From assembly GCA_030272585.1 (NCBI GenBank), contig BSYQ01000001.1:10431001-10495000 (forward strand): a stretch of 64,000 bases of DNA, given 5' to 3'. Both the position numbers and the translations under genes were made by a program. This document shows positions 9,265-17,363 of the stretch, piece after piece. The notes under the pieces were generated by a model that worked only from the letters and a program-made list of their open reading frames with translations, had not been told where the DNA came from and made no database searches. Source of the DNA: Bryopsis sp. KO-2023. Taxonomy: Eukaryota > Chlorophyta > Ulvophyceae > Bryopsidales > Bryopsidaceae. Positions within the stretch are counted from its first letter, which is position 1, and every line of letters starts with the position of its first letter.

Positions 9265-11601
9265 TCATGCCCTGAACAGATGCAGATTGTCCCGGAGCAC
9301 GGTCAGTTGGTTGACCTTGCTCTCCTCCATCGCCCTCCTGCGCTTGTTCAGCTGGTGGCCATTGACACTGAACATCCGCTCAACCGAGGCGCTGGAGGCT
9401 GGGATGCAGAGATACTCGGCAGCCAGGATCGAAACTGTTGGGTATGCCGCCTGGTGTACCCTCCACCAGTCCAGAACAGATGAAGTGCTCTGAATAACCC
9501 TCCTGACCCCACAATATCGCTCCCACTCATCAGAATTAGAACCGCCCGTAGCAGATGGAGGAGGGCACACACTGAGCCAGTCCCGTTCGAGATTTTCCTT
9601 TTTCTTTTTTTTTCCCTCTCTGCCTTCCCCCGGATTGTCAACACCTCTGTAATCTGATCGCAGCCGGATCTCCTTCAGCAGAGTCACGCACTCTTGCAGC
9701 ACATCTGAAACCCACAGATCAGGTCTGCTGAATTGCTTCCTCAAGCAAGGAAAGCGCCCTGGGGTGCCCCACAAATACCGATTCACCTCAGCGTCTTCGA
9801 GTGATAGTTTGGTCGGATCCAGATGCTGCATGCACCCGACGGCCAGGAGCCATGCGGGATCGTCAAATTCATGGTCCATGACTGTGCGGAGCACATCTCT
9901 GAAGTCTATCACATCCGGTTCCTCGATGTTCATGGCATCTACCGCAGCGCTGATCCGAGCCATGAGCATCAGGACGGCACTCCCCGTCACCTTCTTTTCT
10001 GCCTCCAGTACCTTGGTTGCTTCCTTGTATGGCCTCAGAACCAGGTACAGTTCCAGCAGCACTTTCCATTCTTGGGGGTTGATATTGTATTGGGGGGGAA
10101 GGAGGGGAAAGAGCTGGATCAGATCGGGTTTCAAAATCAACAATCGATGCAACATGTACCAGATGCTGTTCCACCTAGTCTCCACCGCCAAGGTCAGTCT
10201 GAGAACCTTGTCAGATCTGCGGACAGGTCCTGGGCAGTCTTCTGCCTCCTCCACGTCGTCTCCATCATCGGGACATGCGTCTTCATCACTTGAATATATT
10301 TCCTGTGATGTGGGGTCGTCCTGTTCCTGGCTCTGATGGTCGTTTTGATTAGATTCCTCTTGTGCATCCTCCAGAAGTTCATCCTCATCAACTTGAGATG
10401 GACCGGGGCTCTCACCAAGCCCACCGTTGCCAATCGCAGAGGCACCCGTGGCTGTCGAGGACCGGACCACATAAATTAACTCTTGGGGAGCAGCCTCCGC
10501 TTGTTGCCGTTCCAGATCAGCTTCTTTTCTTTTGGCTCGATCGATCTGAATCTGTTTCAGCTTTTCCCAATGAGTGGATGCACCCATCACTGTTCTGCAC
10601 AGATCGTGTACTTTGGCCACAAGGTCGTTCACGCTTTGGGGGGCATTTTTCAGACCCTTCTTTACCCCCAAATTTATTCTGTGTGTCCCGCACCCGTGCC
10701 AATCGTAACTGTAGTTCATTTCACATGCTGCCCCCATTCTGGACTCGTGATCGGTAACGATGCTGGCCTGATATCCGGTCAGATCAAAGTCCTCCCTGAT
10801 CTCGTTCATTTTTGTGCAAATGTCCACAGCAGTTGCGGTACCCTCCATTTCCCAGGTCCCGAGACTGATCCGCTTGAGTTCGAACAGATCCTGTTCCGGG
10901 TCCCGGTGTATGTAGACAGCCCCCATCGCGAACCAATGCTTGGGCTGCTGAGACCAACCATCAGCAACAAAGCATGGTCGGAATCTGCTCAGATCCATAT
11001 CCTTCATCTTTTTTTTAAGCCTGTTGGAGGACAATCCGACCTGGTGAGACATGGATTTCGCTGATAGAGGCGGAGCAGATGCGTTCAGTTGAGTGCACAT
11101 GTCTCGGAAGTGCTGATCTTCCACTGTCCTGAAGGGGGCCCCGACGCTGACCAGATAGCACATAACCTTGTGCCGGTACGACTGGAACTCCCGGGTAGTA
11201 GGTCCCCATTTAGACACAAACGGGAGTGTTTTCTGGGTCCCAAAAGAACTGATCCGACCCCCTTGTGTGCCTGTTTTCATGTCCTGATCCGTTTGCCTTT
11301 TCAAATGGCAGCCCTCAAAGCCTTCCGCGACAGCAATTTCCATTTCGGAACTGATCCGGATACCGTGTTTGGCCGCATGATTCAAAAGGGGGATCCTGCC
11401 TCCCTTCACCCATGACAATTGTTCATGACAGATTCTGCACGACACCACCTTTCTGCCCCGATCATCCTTATACACCAGGATCTTGCCTTCTGGACTGCTG
11501 ACATACATCTTGTCAACCCATGTGTTACTTCTCCGAACAGGAATCACAGGAGGGCTTGCACCCAGTTCCAGCAGATCAGCTTCCTTTCCATTTCTGTTCA
11601 C
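9265..11601 (-). CDS. hAT-1 transposase
   Basis: 778 codons without a break. Residues about 50-80 form a BED-type zinc finger (CRIC, then NHAAKH at C2H2 spacing). A hAT catalytic region follows: FVADGWSQQPKHWFAMGAVY with the first Asp, IVTDHESRMG, and the DWHGCGTHRINL segment with conserved Cys/His. An acidic linker (DEDACPDDGDDVEEAEDCPGP) precedes the W-containing RNase-H-like second half (ETRWNSIWYMLHRL). The C-terminus has the hAT dimerisation block (WWRVHQ, then SSASVERMFSVNGHQLNKRR). It cuts and pastes the element with 8-bp duplications, matching those seen. The start chosen gives a Lys/Leu-rich N-terminus ahead of the zinc finger; an upstream intron cannot be excluded. Confidence 0.92.
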   Translation of the reverse strand: MNRNGKEADLLELGASPPVIPVRRSNTWVDKMYVSSPEGKILVYKDDRGRKVVSCRICHEQLSWVKGGRIPLLNHAAKHGIRISSEMEIAVAEGFEGCHLKRQTDQDMKTGTQGGRISSFGTQKTLPFVSKWGPTTREFQSYRHKVMCYLVSVGAPFRTVEDQHFRDMCTQLNASAPPLSAKSMSHQVGLSSNRLKKKMKDMDLSRFRPCFVADGWSQQPKHWFAMGAVYIHRDPEQDLFELKRISLGTWEMEGTATAVDICTKMNEIREDFDLTGYQASIVTDHESRMGAACEMNYSYDWHGCGTHRINLGVKKGLKNAPQSVNDLVAKVHDLCRTVMGASTHWEKLKQIQIDRAKRKEADLERQQAEAAPQELIYVVRSSTATGASAIGNGGLGESPGPSQVDEDELLEDAQEESNQNDHQSQEQDDPTSQEIYSSDEDACPDDGDDVEEAEDCPGPVRRSDKVLRLTLAVETRWNSIWYMLHRLLILKPDLIQLFPLLPPQYNINPQEWKVLLELYLVLRPYKEATKVLEAEKKVTGSAVLMLMARISAAVDAMNIEEPDVIDFRDVLRTVMDHEFDDPAWLLAVGCMQHLDPTKLSLEDAEVNRYLWGTPGRFPCLRKQFSRPDLWVSDVLQECVTLLKEIRLRSDYRGVDNPGEGREGKKKKKENLERDWLSVCPPPSATGGSNSDEWERYCGVRRVIQSTSSVLDWWRVHQAAYPTVSILAAEYLCIPASSASVERMFSVNGHQLNKRRRAMEESKVNQLTVLRDNLHLFRA

Positions 11602-12035
11602 TGCAGGGCAGGGCAGGACAGGACAAACACCTCATAAAAGCAGAACCAGAACAACTGGAGAAAGCACAAGCACCTCACACAATCCAACAAGGGAACACCT
11701 CACCCCCCCACAAAACCATAAGAGTACAACAAGGCGGAACAGATCAGGGAGTAACGCACTGTTGGTCAGGTCAGATGCTTGCCCCGACCCCTGCGGCCCC
11801 ACGGATGGAACGCTGCCCTGGCGACGAGGTTCCAACCCCCCGCTTCCAGATCCGGTCGGAACTGGTCTCCTCTGGGACGTGTGTGGGCGTTGCCCCGACC
11901 TCGCAGGGGTGACGAGCGCTTTTCTTTTTCCATGCCGGCCCATTTCGAACGGGGCGCTGATAAGACGTGGAGTTAAACGCTCACCAGATTAACAGCAACC
12001 GAACATGCGATGTGCCCGCGTGACTCAACTGCATC

Positions 12036-12403
12036 TCACCCGCGATCAATGATCGATTCTTGACGCAGACGACCCACCGATCATGATCGGTGTTGCGCCG
12101 ATCATGATCGGCGCAAGCCGATTATAGTCGATCGCGCCGATCACGATCACGATCTCGATCAAGCGCCGCACCCTGTCGGCACCTGATCGGCAGTTTTTGA
12201 TCGGCCGATCACGATCAGGCCGATCAAAAACTGCCGATCAAGTAGGGCGACCGATCAGATCGGTGATCGGCCGATCTTGATCGATGATCGGCCCTGCCAG
12301 ACCTGATCGGCGACCGATCAGATCGGTGATCGGCCGATCACGATTTGATCGGTCGCACTGCTTGATCGGCGACCGATCAAATCGTGATCGGATCCATAGT
12401 ATG
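12036..12403. repeat. hAT-1 right subterminal GATCGG array and TIR
   Basis: Dense GATCGG/CCGATC motifs in both orientations up to the terminal CCATAGTATG. The TIR is shared with the left end for about eleven bases. Confidence 0.85.
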
Positions 12404-14416
12404 CCAGTGCCCCCTGATGTGTTCATTCCAAACTTTTTCGGCCGCTTGCGCGTCTTCGTCCGACCAACCATATGTAAACCCCACATGAAGTGGCCGACTC
12501 AAGAGATCAGCTCCCTTATTTTTTGCTCCTGGGATGAATTCGAAATCAATGTGGGGTTCATTGCTGATAATCCAAGACCACCGCCTTAATGCTCGGACAT
12601 CAGTGTCCTTCATAGATTTGGCCTTCCAACGATCGATCAAAGCCTGTGAATCAGTTCGGACAATCGTGGGTACTTCCCCACGAAGGGCCTTCGTCTTTTT
12701 ACAGGCCCACTGGACTGCTCCCAATTCCCCAAGATACGAGGACGTGGCTTCTGCATGCGCCGTGCTACCAATGTCCATCAAATGCATTGATCCATCAAGC
12801 GACTTAGCGAACAGAAGAAAACCAGAGAACTTTCCACTCCAATCTGTTTCCAACACATATTTACAGGCAGCTCGACCTGGTAGGCTTAAAGCAACAGCCG
12901 AGGAAGTCGCAGCCATAAAAGCATCCCGAACCATTTGTGTAGATCGACTCGTCCAATCGTCCCAATCTCCTGGCCCTTTTTTTACTTCCTTCAGCGCAGA
13001 TCGCAGTGGGGCGAGAACCTGTTCAATTCTCGGAACCATCTTCCTACAGTATGATAGTATTCCGATCGCCCTCTCTAGATCACGGCTGTTGCATATCCGT
13101 TCTGGCACTCCTCCCTTTTCCTGTAAAAACGTATTCAAGTGTACCACGCCATGCGAAACCTCCAGGCCCAGGAACGTCAGATCTGTTTGCAGCCACTGTA
13201 ACTTCCTCAGGTCCACTTTTATTCCGTATGTCTCAAATCTCTCGAAAACCAGCTGCGCATTCCTGAATACTTCCGCGATGTCAGCACCACCCACAAGGAT
13301 GTTGTCCGAATACTGGACCTTGGGCAGACCCTGCAGAATCTCGGCCATTCGCTCACAAAATAACACGCTGCTCCATCTCCATCCCTGCGGGAGGCGCTTC
13401 CAACAATAACGCCGATCCGCAAACGTGAATGCGAATAACGGCTGCAACCTTGGACAGACTGGGAGACTGAAGAAGGCGTCCTTGACGTCAATCTCAAAAA
13501 AGATCTTCCATGAGACCGGTACTTCACGAAGTTTTCTCCAAACATCAGCTTGTTGAGTTATTCCATCACAGAAGTACGCATTGAGCTGACGAAAATCATT
13601 GGTCAGTCTAAATTGTCCATCAGACTTACGAATCGGCAGTAGAGGGTTCAGGAATACCTTTTCCTGATTAGACACTTCCCTCAAATAGCCTTGACGTACA
13701 AATCTCTCGAGCTGTTCTTGGACGACTCGGTAATCTGATGTGTTGTCCATCGCATACTCGGTCCGATTACCATTATTGGATGGCTCGGTCCAAGTCACTT
13801 CATCCGACCTTATTTCCAGTTTTTCCATCGCGGGCGTTATGGGGTGTTTACTGAGATCCCCAACAGAGGGAAACTGTGTTTCCAGTAAACACTTTAGTCG
13901 ATGTGAGGCAGCCTCCAGACTTTCCTCCTGTTTTATTCCAGCCACCTTGGCCCTATCCATTCGTTGCACCTTTAAACGATCAGCGTGAACCATCGCCATT
14001 TTCGTTCGAGGGGTGATCCACAGAGCGTCATCTGTGGTGTTCTGTACATTTATTCGCACATGGCCTTTTTTGGTTAGAACCAGACCAGCCAACAGCCCCT
14101 TTTTATTCAAGGTACATGTTACTGTGACTCCCCCCATCATTTGGACTCGAAAAGGAAGGTGGACTGTCTTCCATTTCCTTGGGGGAATCAGTGTCGCTTT
14201 TCCACACTGCAAAAATCCAACTCCATCAATTATTACTGCCCCTGGCGCACCCTTCGTACACCAAACCTGCGTCAGAGTTGCCTCAGATGCCCGGAGCATT
14301 TTATTCACGACGATATCAGTAGATACCGCCGTCACTGGCAGTTTTTTTGCTTGCCCACTGCTGAGCATTTCACCACACTTCCTGTTTTGGTATCCTCCAG
14401 CGAATGATGGGCACAA
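12404..14416 (-). CDS. Retrotransposon A RT and RNase H (5' part of ORF2)
   Basis: A minus-strand frame entered by frameshift from ORF1 near 14341. Residues about 1-200 are a linker; 240-400 are RT (LTNDFRQLNA, FFEIDVKDAFFSLP with catalytic Asp, LPQGWRWSSVLF). The active-site turn is YSDNILVGG at about 369-377, so the usual second Asp of YxDD is Asn. RNase H follows with Asp in VLETDWSGK, Glu in YLGELGAVQ and Asp in IVRTDSQALI. The start of the integrase zinc domain (NEHIRGHW) runs into the hAT-1 target duplication, where the frame is interrupted. The listed first Met lies inside the overlap and is probably not used for initiation. Confidence 0.88.
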
Positions 14417-15762
14417 TTTACCAGCAAACCCAAATCTCGAAGAGTAGGAAGCCCAATAATAGGCGTCAGCACATCCGGCGAAATCAGGAACACCGCCTCA
14501 CGAGTGTCTTTGTTCGGCCCAAGGGAAAGCTGACAGTGTGCTCCTCCAAGGATACTTCCAGTTGACCCATTGAAGCCCTTCACACTTTTGATTGCATTAG
14601 GACTGTATGCAATGCGCCTTTTTGTGGCGTCGCGAGCTGGGAGTAGGTTGACCTCCGATCCCGTGTCGATCAAGCACTTGGCGAAGTGGTTACCATCGAT
14701 TTGAGCTGGTGTATGTAACAGCGTGCGCTCTTCTGGTTTGGAATCTGAGCACATATTTACAGCCAAAGAGATTTCAGATCCTTCTGGCTTAGTTCCTTGT
14801 ATTTCCGCCTGACCATGTTCTTGAGCTGTGTAAGTGCCAGCCTCTAGTGTAGTGGCGAAGGGAGTGGTATCCTTGGGCCAGGTCCTGTTCCAGCATTTCT
14901 CAGGGGTGTGGCCTTTCCGTCCGCAAATGCGACAAACTGGTGGATTTCCCCGAGGAGTTCGAGGTGAGCCGCCGCCAGCGTTACCACCACGCCATTCCCC
15001 GCGCGCAGGCCCGCGAGGAGACATTGGACTTTGAGCCTCCACCAGGACTCGCATTTTCTTGAGCTCCTCCATCACCGACTTGAGTTCATTCTTTGGGGGG
15101 GCAGTGGAGGCAGCTGACATCGCCATTTTGAGCACCCATTTGGATGCCTGACCCAGCAAAATGACCACCGGTAGACGCAACATCGTTCCTGCTCCCTTCC
15201 GAATGCCTCGACAACATGCAGAGAACTTCATTCCCAAAAGGATAGTGATATTCAACGTCATGAAGAACAGAACAGCGCCGATGCCACGTGATATGACGGT
15301 GTACTGGCGGTGTAGAACGTCCGTCAATTGATCATATAGCTCGTGGGAGAGGGTAATGGGGTCAGTAATCAGTCTCCACATCAGGCCAGTGGTCCAATCA
15401 ATACACAATTGGATGCAGCATCCCAACGTATGACAGCCCTGGGGCACTTCTTCGTAATCACCAATACTCCAAGGCCAACTCCACCATTTGGTTTTGGGAG
15501 GATCTGTATCCCGTGGTGGTTCCGTCGTTCGTGACAACCGTAGTTCAGCTTTCAGCGTGGATAGTTCCGACTTCAACTCCGCCTTGAGAGTCATGATCCG
15601 TTCATTTTCCGCACGCAGCATGCGAACCTCCGCTTGGATATCGGAGAGCGAGTCATGATGAGCGATTTGTCCCACACAGGAGAACACCAGTAGCGACCAA
15701 ATAAACACAAGCCTGCCCGGTCGTAACCCCGCTCCGAAACCATGTTGATGTGGGGCACCCAT
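14332..15762 (-). CDS. Retrotransposon A ORF1: membrane-type Gag substitute, zinc knuckle, protease
   Basis: About 476 residues from a Met inside the 5' LTR (15762). The frame is open further into the LTR, so the start is uncertain; numbering here is from that Met. Hydrophobic segment at 17-32 (GRLVFIWSLLVFSCVGQ), heptad-like Leu/Glu/Lys coiled coil at 39-78, Trp-rich and Cys-rich stretch at 92-130, second hydrophobic segment at 158-178 (GIGAVLFFMTLNITILLGM) and a third at 192-206. A canonical CX2CX4HX4C zinc knuckle (CRICGRKGHTPEKC) follows, then aspartic protease with CLIDTGSEVNLLP and a GLPTLRDLGL flap-side motif. No capsid-like domain is visible. The layout looks like an envelope-type or membrane-anchored N-terminus fused to nucleocapsid-protease; that function is inference. 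Confidence 0.8.
   Translation of the reverse strand: MGAPHQHGFGAGLRPGRLVFIWSLLVFSCVGQIAHHDSLSDIQAEVRMLRAENERIMTLKAELKSELSTLKAELRLSRTTEPPRDTDPPKTKWWSWPWSIGDYEEVPQGCHTLGCCIQLCIDWTTGLMWRLITDPITLSHELYDQLTDVLHRQYTVISRGIGAVLFFMTLNITILLGMKFSACCRGIRKGAGTMLRLPVVILLGQASKWVLKMAMSAASTAPPKNELKSVMEELKKMRVLVEAQSPMSPRGPARGEWRGGNAGGGSPRTPRGNPPVCRICGRKGHTPEKCWNRTWPKDTTPFATTLEAGTYTAQEHGQAEIQGTKPEGSEISLAVNMCSDSKPEERTLLHTPAQIDGNHFAKCLIDTGSEVNLLPARDATKRRIAYSPNAIKSVKGFNGSTGSILGGAHCQLSLGPNKDTREAVFLISPDVLTPIIGLPTLRDLGLLVNCAHHSLEDTKTGSVVKCSAVGKQKNCQ
14341..14347 (-). promoter_or_regulatory. Probable -1 ribosomal frameshift site (A AAA AAC)
   Basis: In the last codons of ORF1 the minus strand reads CAA AAA AAC, placing the heptamer A AAA AAC in the correct phase for tandem slippage. 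A -1 shift moves directly into the ORF2 frame (LPVTAV). ORF1 ends two codons later at a TGA. The ORFs overlap by 85 bases. A downstream stimulatory structure was not worked out. Confidence 0.75.
15731..15742 (-). promoter_or_regulatory. Primer binding site of retrotransposon A
   Basis: Immediately inside the 5' LTR the minus strand reads TGGTTTCGGAGC, complementary to a tRNA 3' end GCTCCGAAACCA. The same twelve bases occur next to the 5' LTRs of elements B and C. Confidence 0.85.
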
Positions 15763-15887
15763 TCCTCGAGATTCCAGGGAGTCAGAGGCAGTCACACGAA
15801 TCGAGCAGAATGGACTGGCGGCGGAGTCAATACACACAAACCCACAACCCACCGAATAGCTGTTCCCACCAAATATACAATGTCTTA
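15743..15887 (-). repeat. 5' LTR of retrotransposon A
   Basis: 145 bp, matching the interrupted copy at 4445-5063. The inner edge is CATCAACA followed by the primer site (minus strand); the outer edge abuts TAAA. Confidence 0.9.
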
Positions 15888-15987
15888 TAAATTCGATGGC
15901 GGCTCCCCACCCACCCACAAACTGTCATTGCTTTTCGAGTTTGGACGTTTTTGTTTCCAAAGAAGAAACAAGAAGAAGAAGAAGAAA

Positions 15988-16464
15988 ATGCGTCGCCCTA
16001 CTTGTCCATGCCGATGGAAGAGAAACTGGGAAGAGGAAGAGATGAACCCGAACGACAGGGGCGTCTCACGAGCTGAAGATGAGAACAAGGAAAACAATCG
16101 AAGTATTCCCTCCTCGAACGTTCCTTTTGAAGTCGAGGAGGAGACAGTCGACGAACCAGTCGACGAGCCTGCAAGCGTGGACGACGATGAATTTCGAGCG
16201 TTTTTGTTTGGAAGTGGTGGCAGGAGCTGGAAGGAGTTCGTGCACCAAAGAAGGTCAAAACGTTCGAGCTTGAGGCGGAAATCTTTTCCAGGACAGCCCA
16301 TCGCCACTACGACTTCAACTCCAAACAAAGCCATGGTTGAAAAAGCAGCGAAAGGGAGAAAGAGACAACGTTCGGATCCGGAGGCGAACGAGTGCCGACC
16401 GGACGAAAGTGGATCCCCCACTATCAAGAGGAGAAGATCGTCTGGCTTCGGCCACCGATCTTGA
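15988..16464 (+). CDS. Hypothetical basic/acidic low-complexity protein
   Basis: 158 residues from MRRPTCPC, a start that follows a purine-rich run. The frame is open upstream through the LTR, but that part is antisense LTR and not host coding. Charge-segmented: an early Glu-rich part, VEEETVDEPVDEP repeats, a DDDEFRAFLFGSGGRSWKEF core that looks folded, then Lys/Arg-rich stretches (RRSKRSSLRR, GRKRQRS, IKRRRSSG) resembling nuclear localisation signals. A second frame (16442-16582: LEEKRKCRRLASVQRKLWME) continues with coding-like composition, so an unseen intron or frameshift may join them. Retrotransposon A sits about 100 bp upstream. I do not recognise the family. Confidence 0.4.
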   Translation: MRRPTCPCRWKRNWEEEEMNPNDRGVSRAEDENKENNRSIPSSNVPFEVEEETVDEPVDEPASVDDDEFRAFLFGSGGRSWKEFVHQRRSKRSSLRRKSFPGQPIATTTSTPNKAMVEKAAKGRKRQRSDPEANECRPDESGSPTIKRRRSSGFGHRS

Positions 16465-16582
16465 GGAAAAACGAAAGTGTCGACGTTTGGCGAGCGTGCA
16501 GCGGAAACTATGGATGGAGGCTCGCTGTGGGAGTAGGAGGCTAGAAAAAACAGGGGATAGAGAGTCCAGCAACTCAACTTAG

Positions 16583-17207
16583 CAACTCAACTTTTCTGGA
16601 GAGTTAGTTGTTTTCTTTTGGGTTTTGTTATGATGTGGACTTGGGGAAAGGGATACCTGTTTGAATGAGTTAGCTTAGAGAGAGGGAAGGGTTAAAAAAC
16701 ATTGAGAATATTGAGTGTGGGTGAAAGTAGTTTTGTCTGTGAAATGTTTGGAAAGTAGGTAGGTCTCTCTATTCTCATAAAAAAAGCAAAAAAAAAAGAA
16801 CATAGAAGTGGCAGGTCTGTAAGGGTGTTTGGGAGTATCTTGTGTTAGTAAAAGTGTGTGGAGTGTCTTGCCACTGTGTAATGATGAAACCATTTAGCAA
16901 TTGCTGTCTCCCTACATTGTAGGCAGTGAAACTGTGGTGCACCCTGTTGCCTTTGACTTATGCTTTGGTTACTCTCAAAAAGAAACAATCGACACACAAA
17001 AAGGTTAGAATCGGAATATCTCAGAGACAAGACAATAAACGTCGATCTATAAAGACTTTGCAGATGCACTGGATATCCAGCGACTCCAAACTTCTGAACA
17101 TTCACAATCAGTTATGAACTCTTGAGCAAACCAACCATTTCTGGAGAATTCCAAACGGCGCCTCCCCCATTTCACATCTATTCCAATCTTCCCAACCGAA
17201 TCAATAT
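16583..17207. other. Intergenic, no gene seen
   Basis: AT-rich sequence between the hypothetical gene and the left end of retrotransposon B. No frame has coding character. Confidence 0.5.
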
Positions 17208-17356
17208 TATCAAGAACGTGAGTAAACAGCTGCTTACATCGAATCAAGGTACCTCCGTTCTTTTAACCACAACCATGTTCGATCTATCCCATGTTCTAAT
17301 TCTATGAAATGACTCCTTCTAATCAATCACGAGCTACCTTCCCATCAATTCTGACA
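17208..17356 (-). repeat. 3' LTR of retrotransposon B
   Basis: 149 bp; the minus strand begins TGTCAGAATTGATGGG and ends with CTTGATA. A purine-rich AGGGAAGCG lies just upstream on the minus strand as a possible polypurine tract. Confidence 0.9.
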
Positions 17357-17363
17357 CGCTTCC

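Larger units (their letters stand above)
6196..12403. mobile_element. hAT-1: two-gene hAT DNA transposon
   Basis: Ends are inverted: CATACTATGGA at 6196 and its complement ending at 12403. The 8-bp duplication CCAGTGCC stands at 6188-6195 and 12404-12411. The interior holds a spliced plus-strand gene (6794-8592) and a minus-strand hAT transposase (9265-11601) that converge on a tandem-repeat spacer. Each terminus carries several hundred bases dense in GATCGG/CCGATC. The transposase frame is intact over 778 codons, so the copy may be autonomous. It is homologous in plan to hAT-2 at 20616-32253. Confidence 0.92.
4445..15887 (-). mobile_element. LTR retrotransposon A with membrane-type ORF1 and split pol
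   Basis: A complete LTR element read on the minus strand. Direct repeats of 145 bp flank it once insertions are subtracted (4445-5063 without the MITE; 15743-15887). TAAA stands just outside both ends, a probable short target duplication. Inside come, in minus-strand order, a primer binding site, ORF1 (hydrophobic segments, zinc knuckle, protease), a -1 frameshift site, and ORF2 (RT, RNase H, integrase). The element alone is about 4.75 kb; the rest is a 466-bp MITE in the 3' LTR and the 6.2-kb hAT-1 in the integrase. The two LTRs differ at only a base or two, so insertion was recent. The order protease-RT-RNase H-integrase is that of Ty3/gypsy and retrovirus-like elements, not Ty1/copia. Confidence 0.9.

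Noticed and set aside
15742-15987. ATG in the LTR as start of the 240-codon plus-strand frame
   Set aside because: This part is the antisense strand of an LTR also present at 4445-5063, so it is not host coding sequence. The Met at 15988 is preferred.
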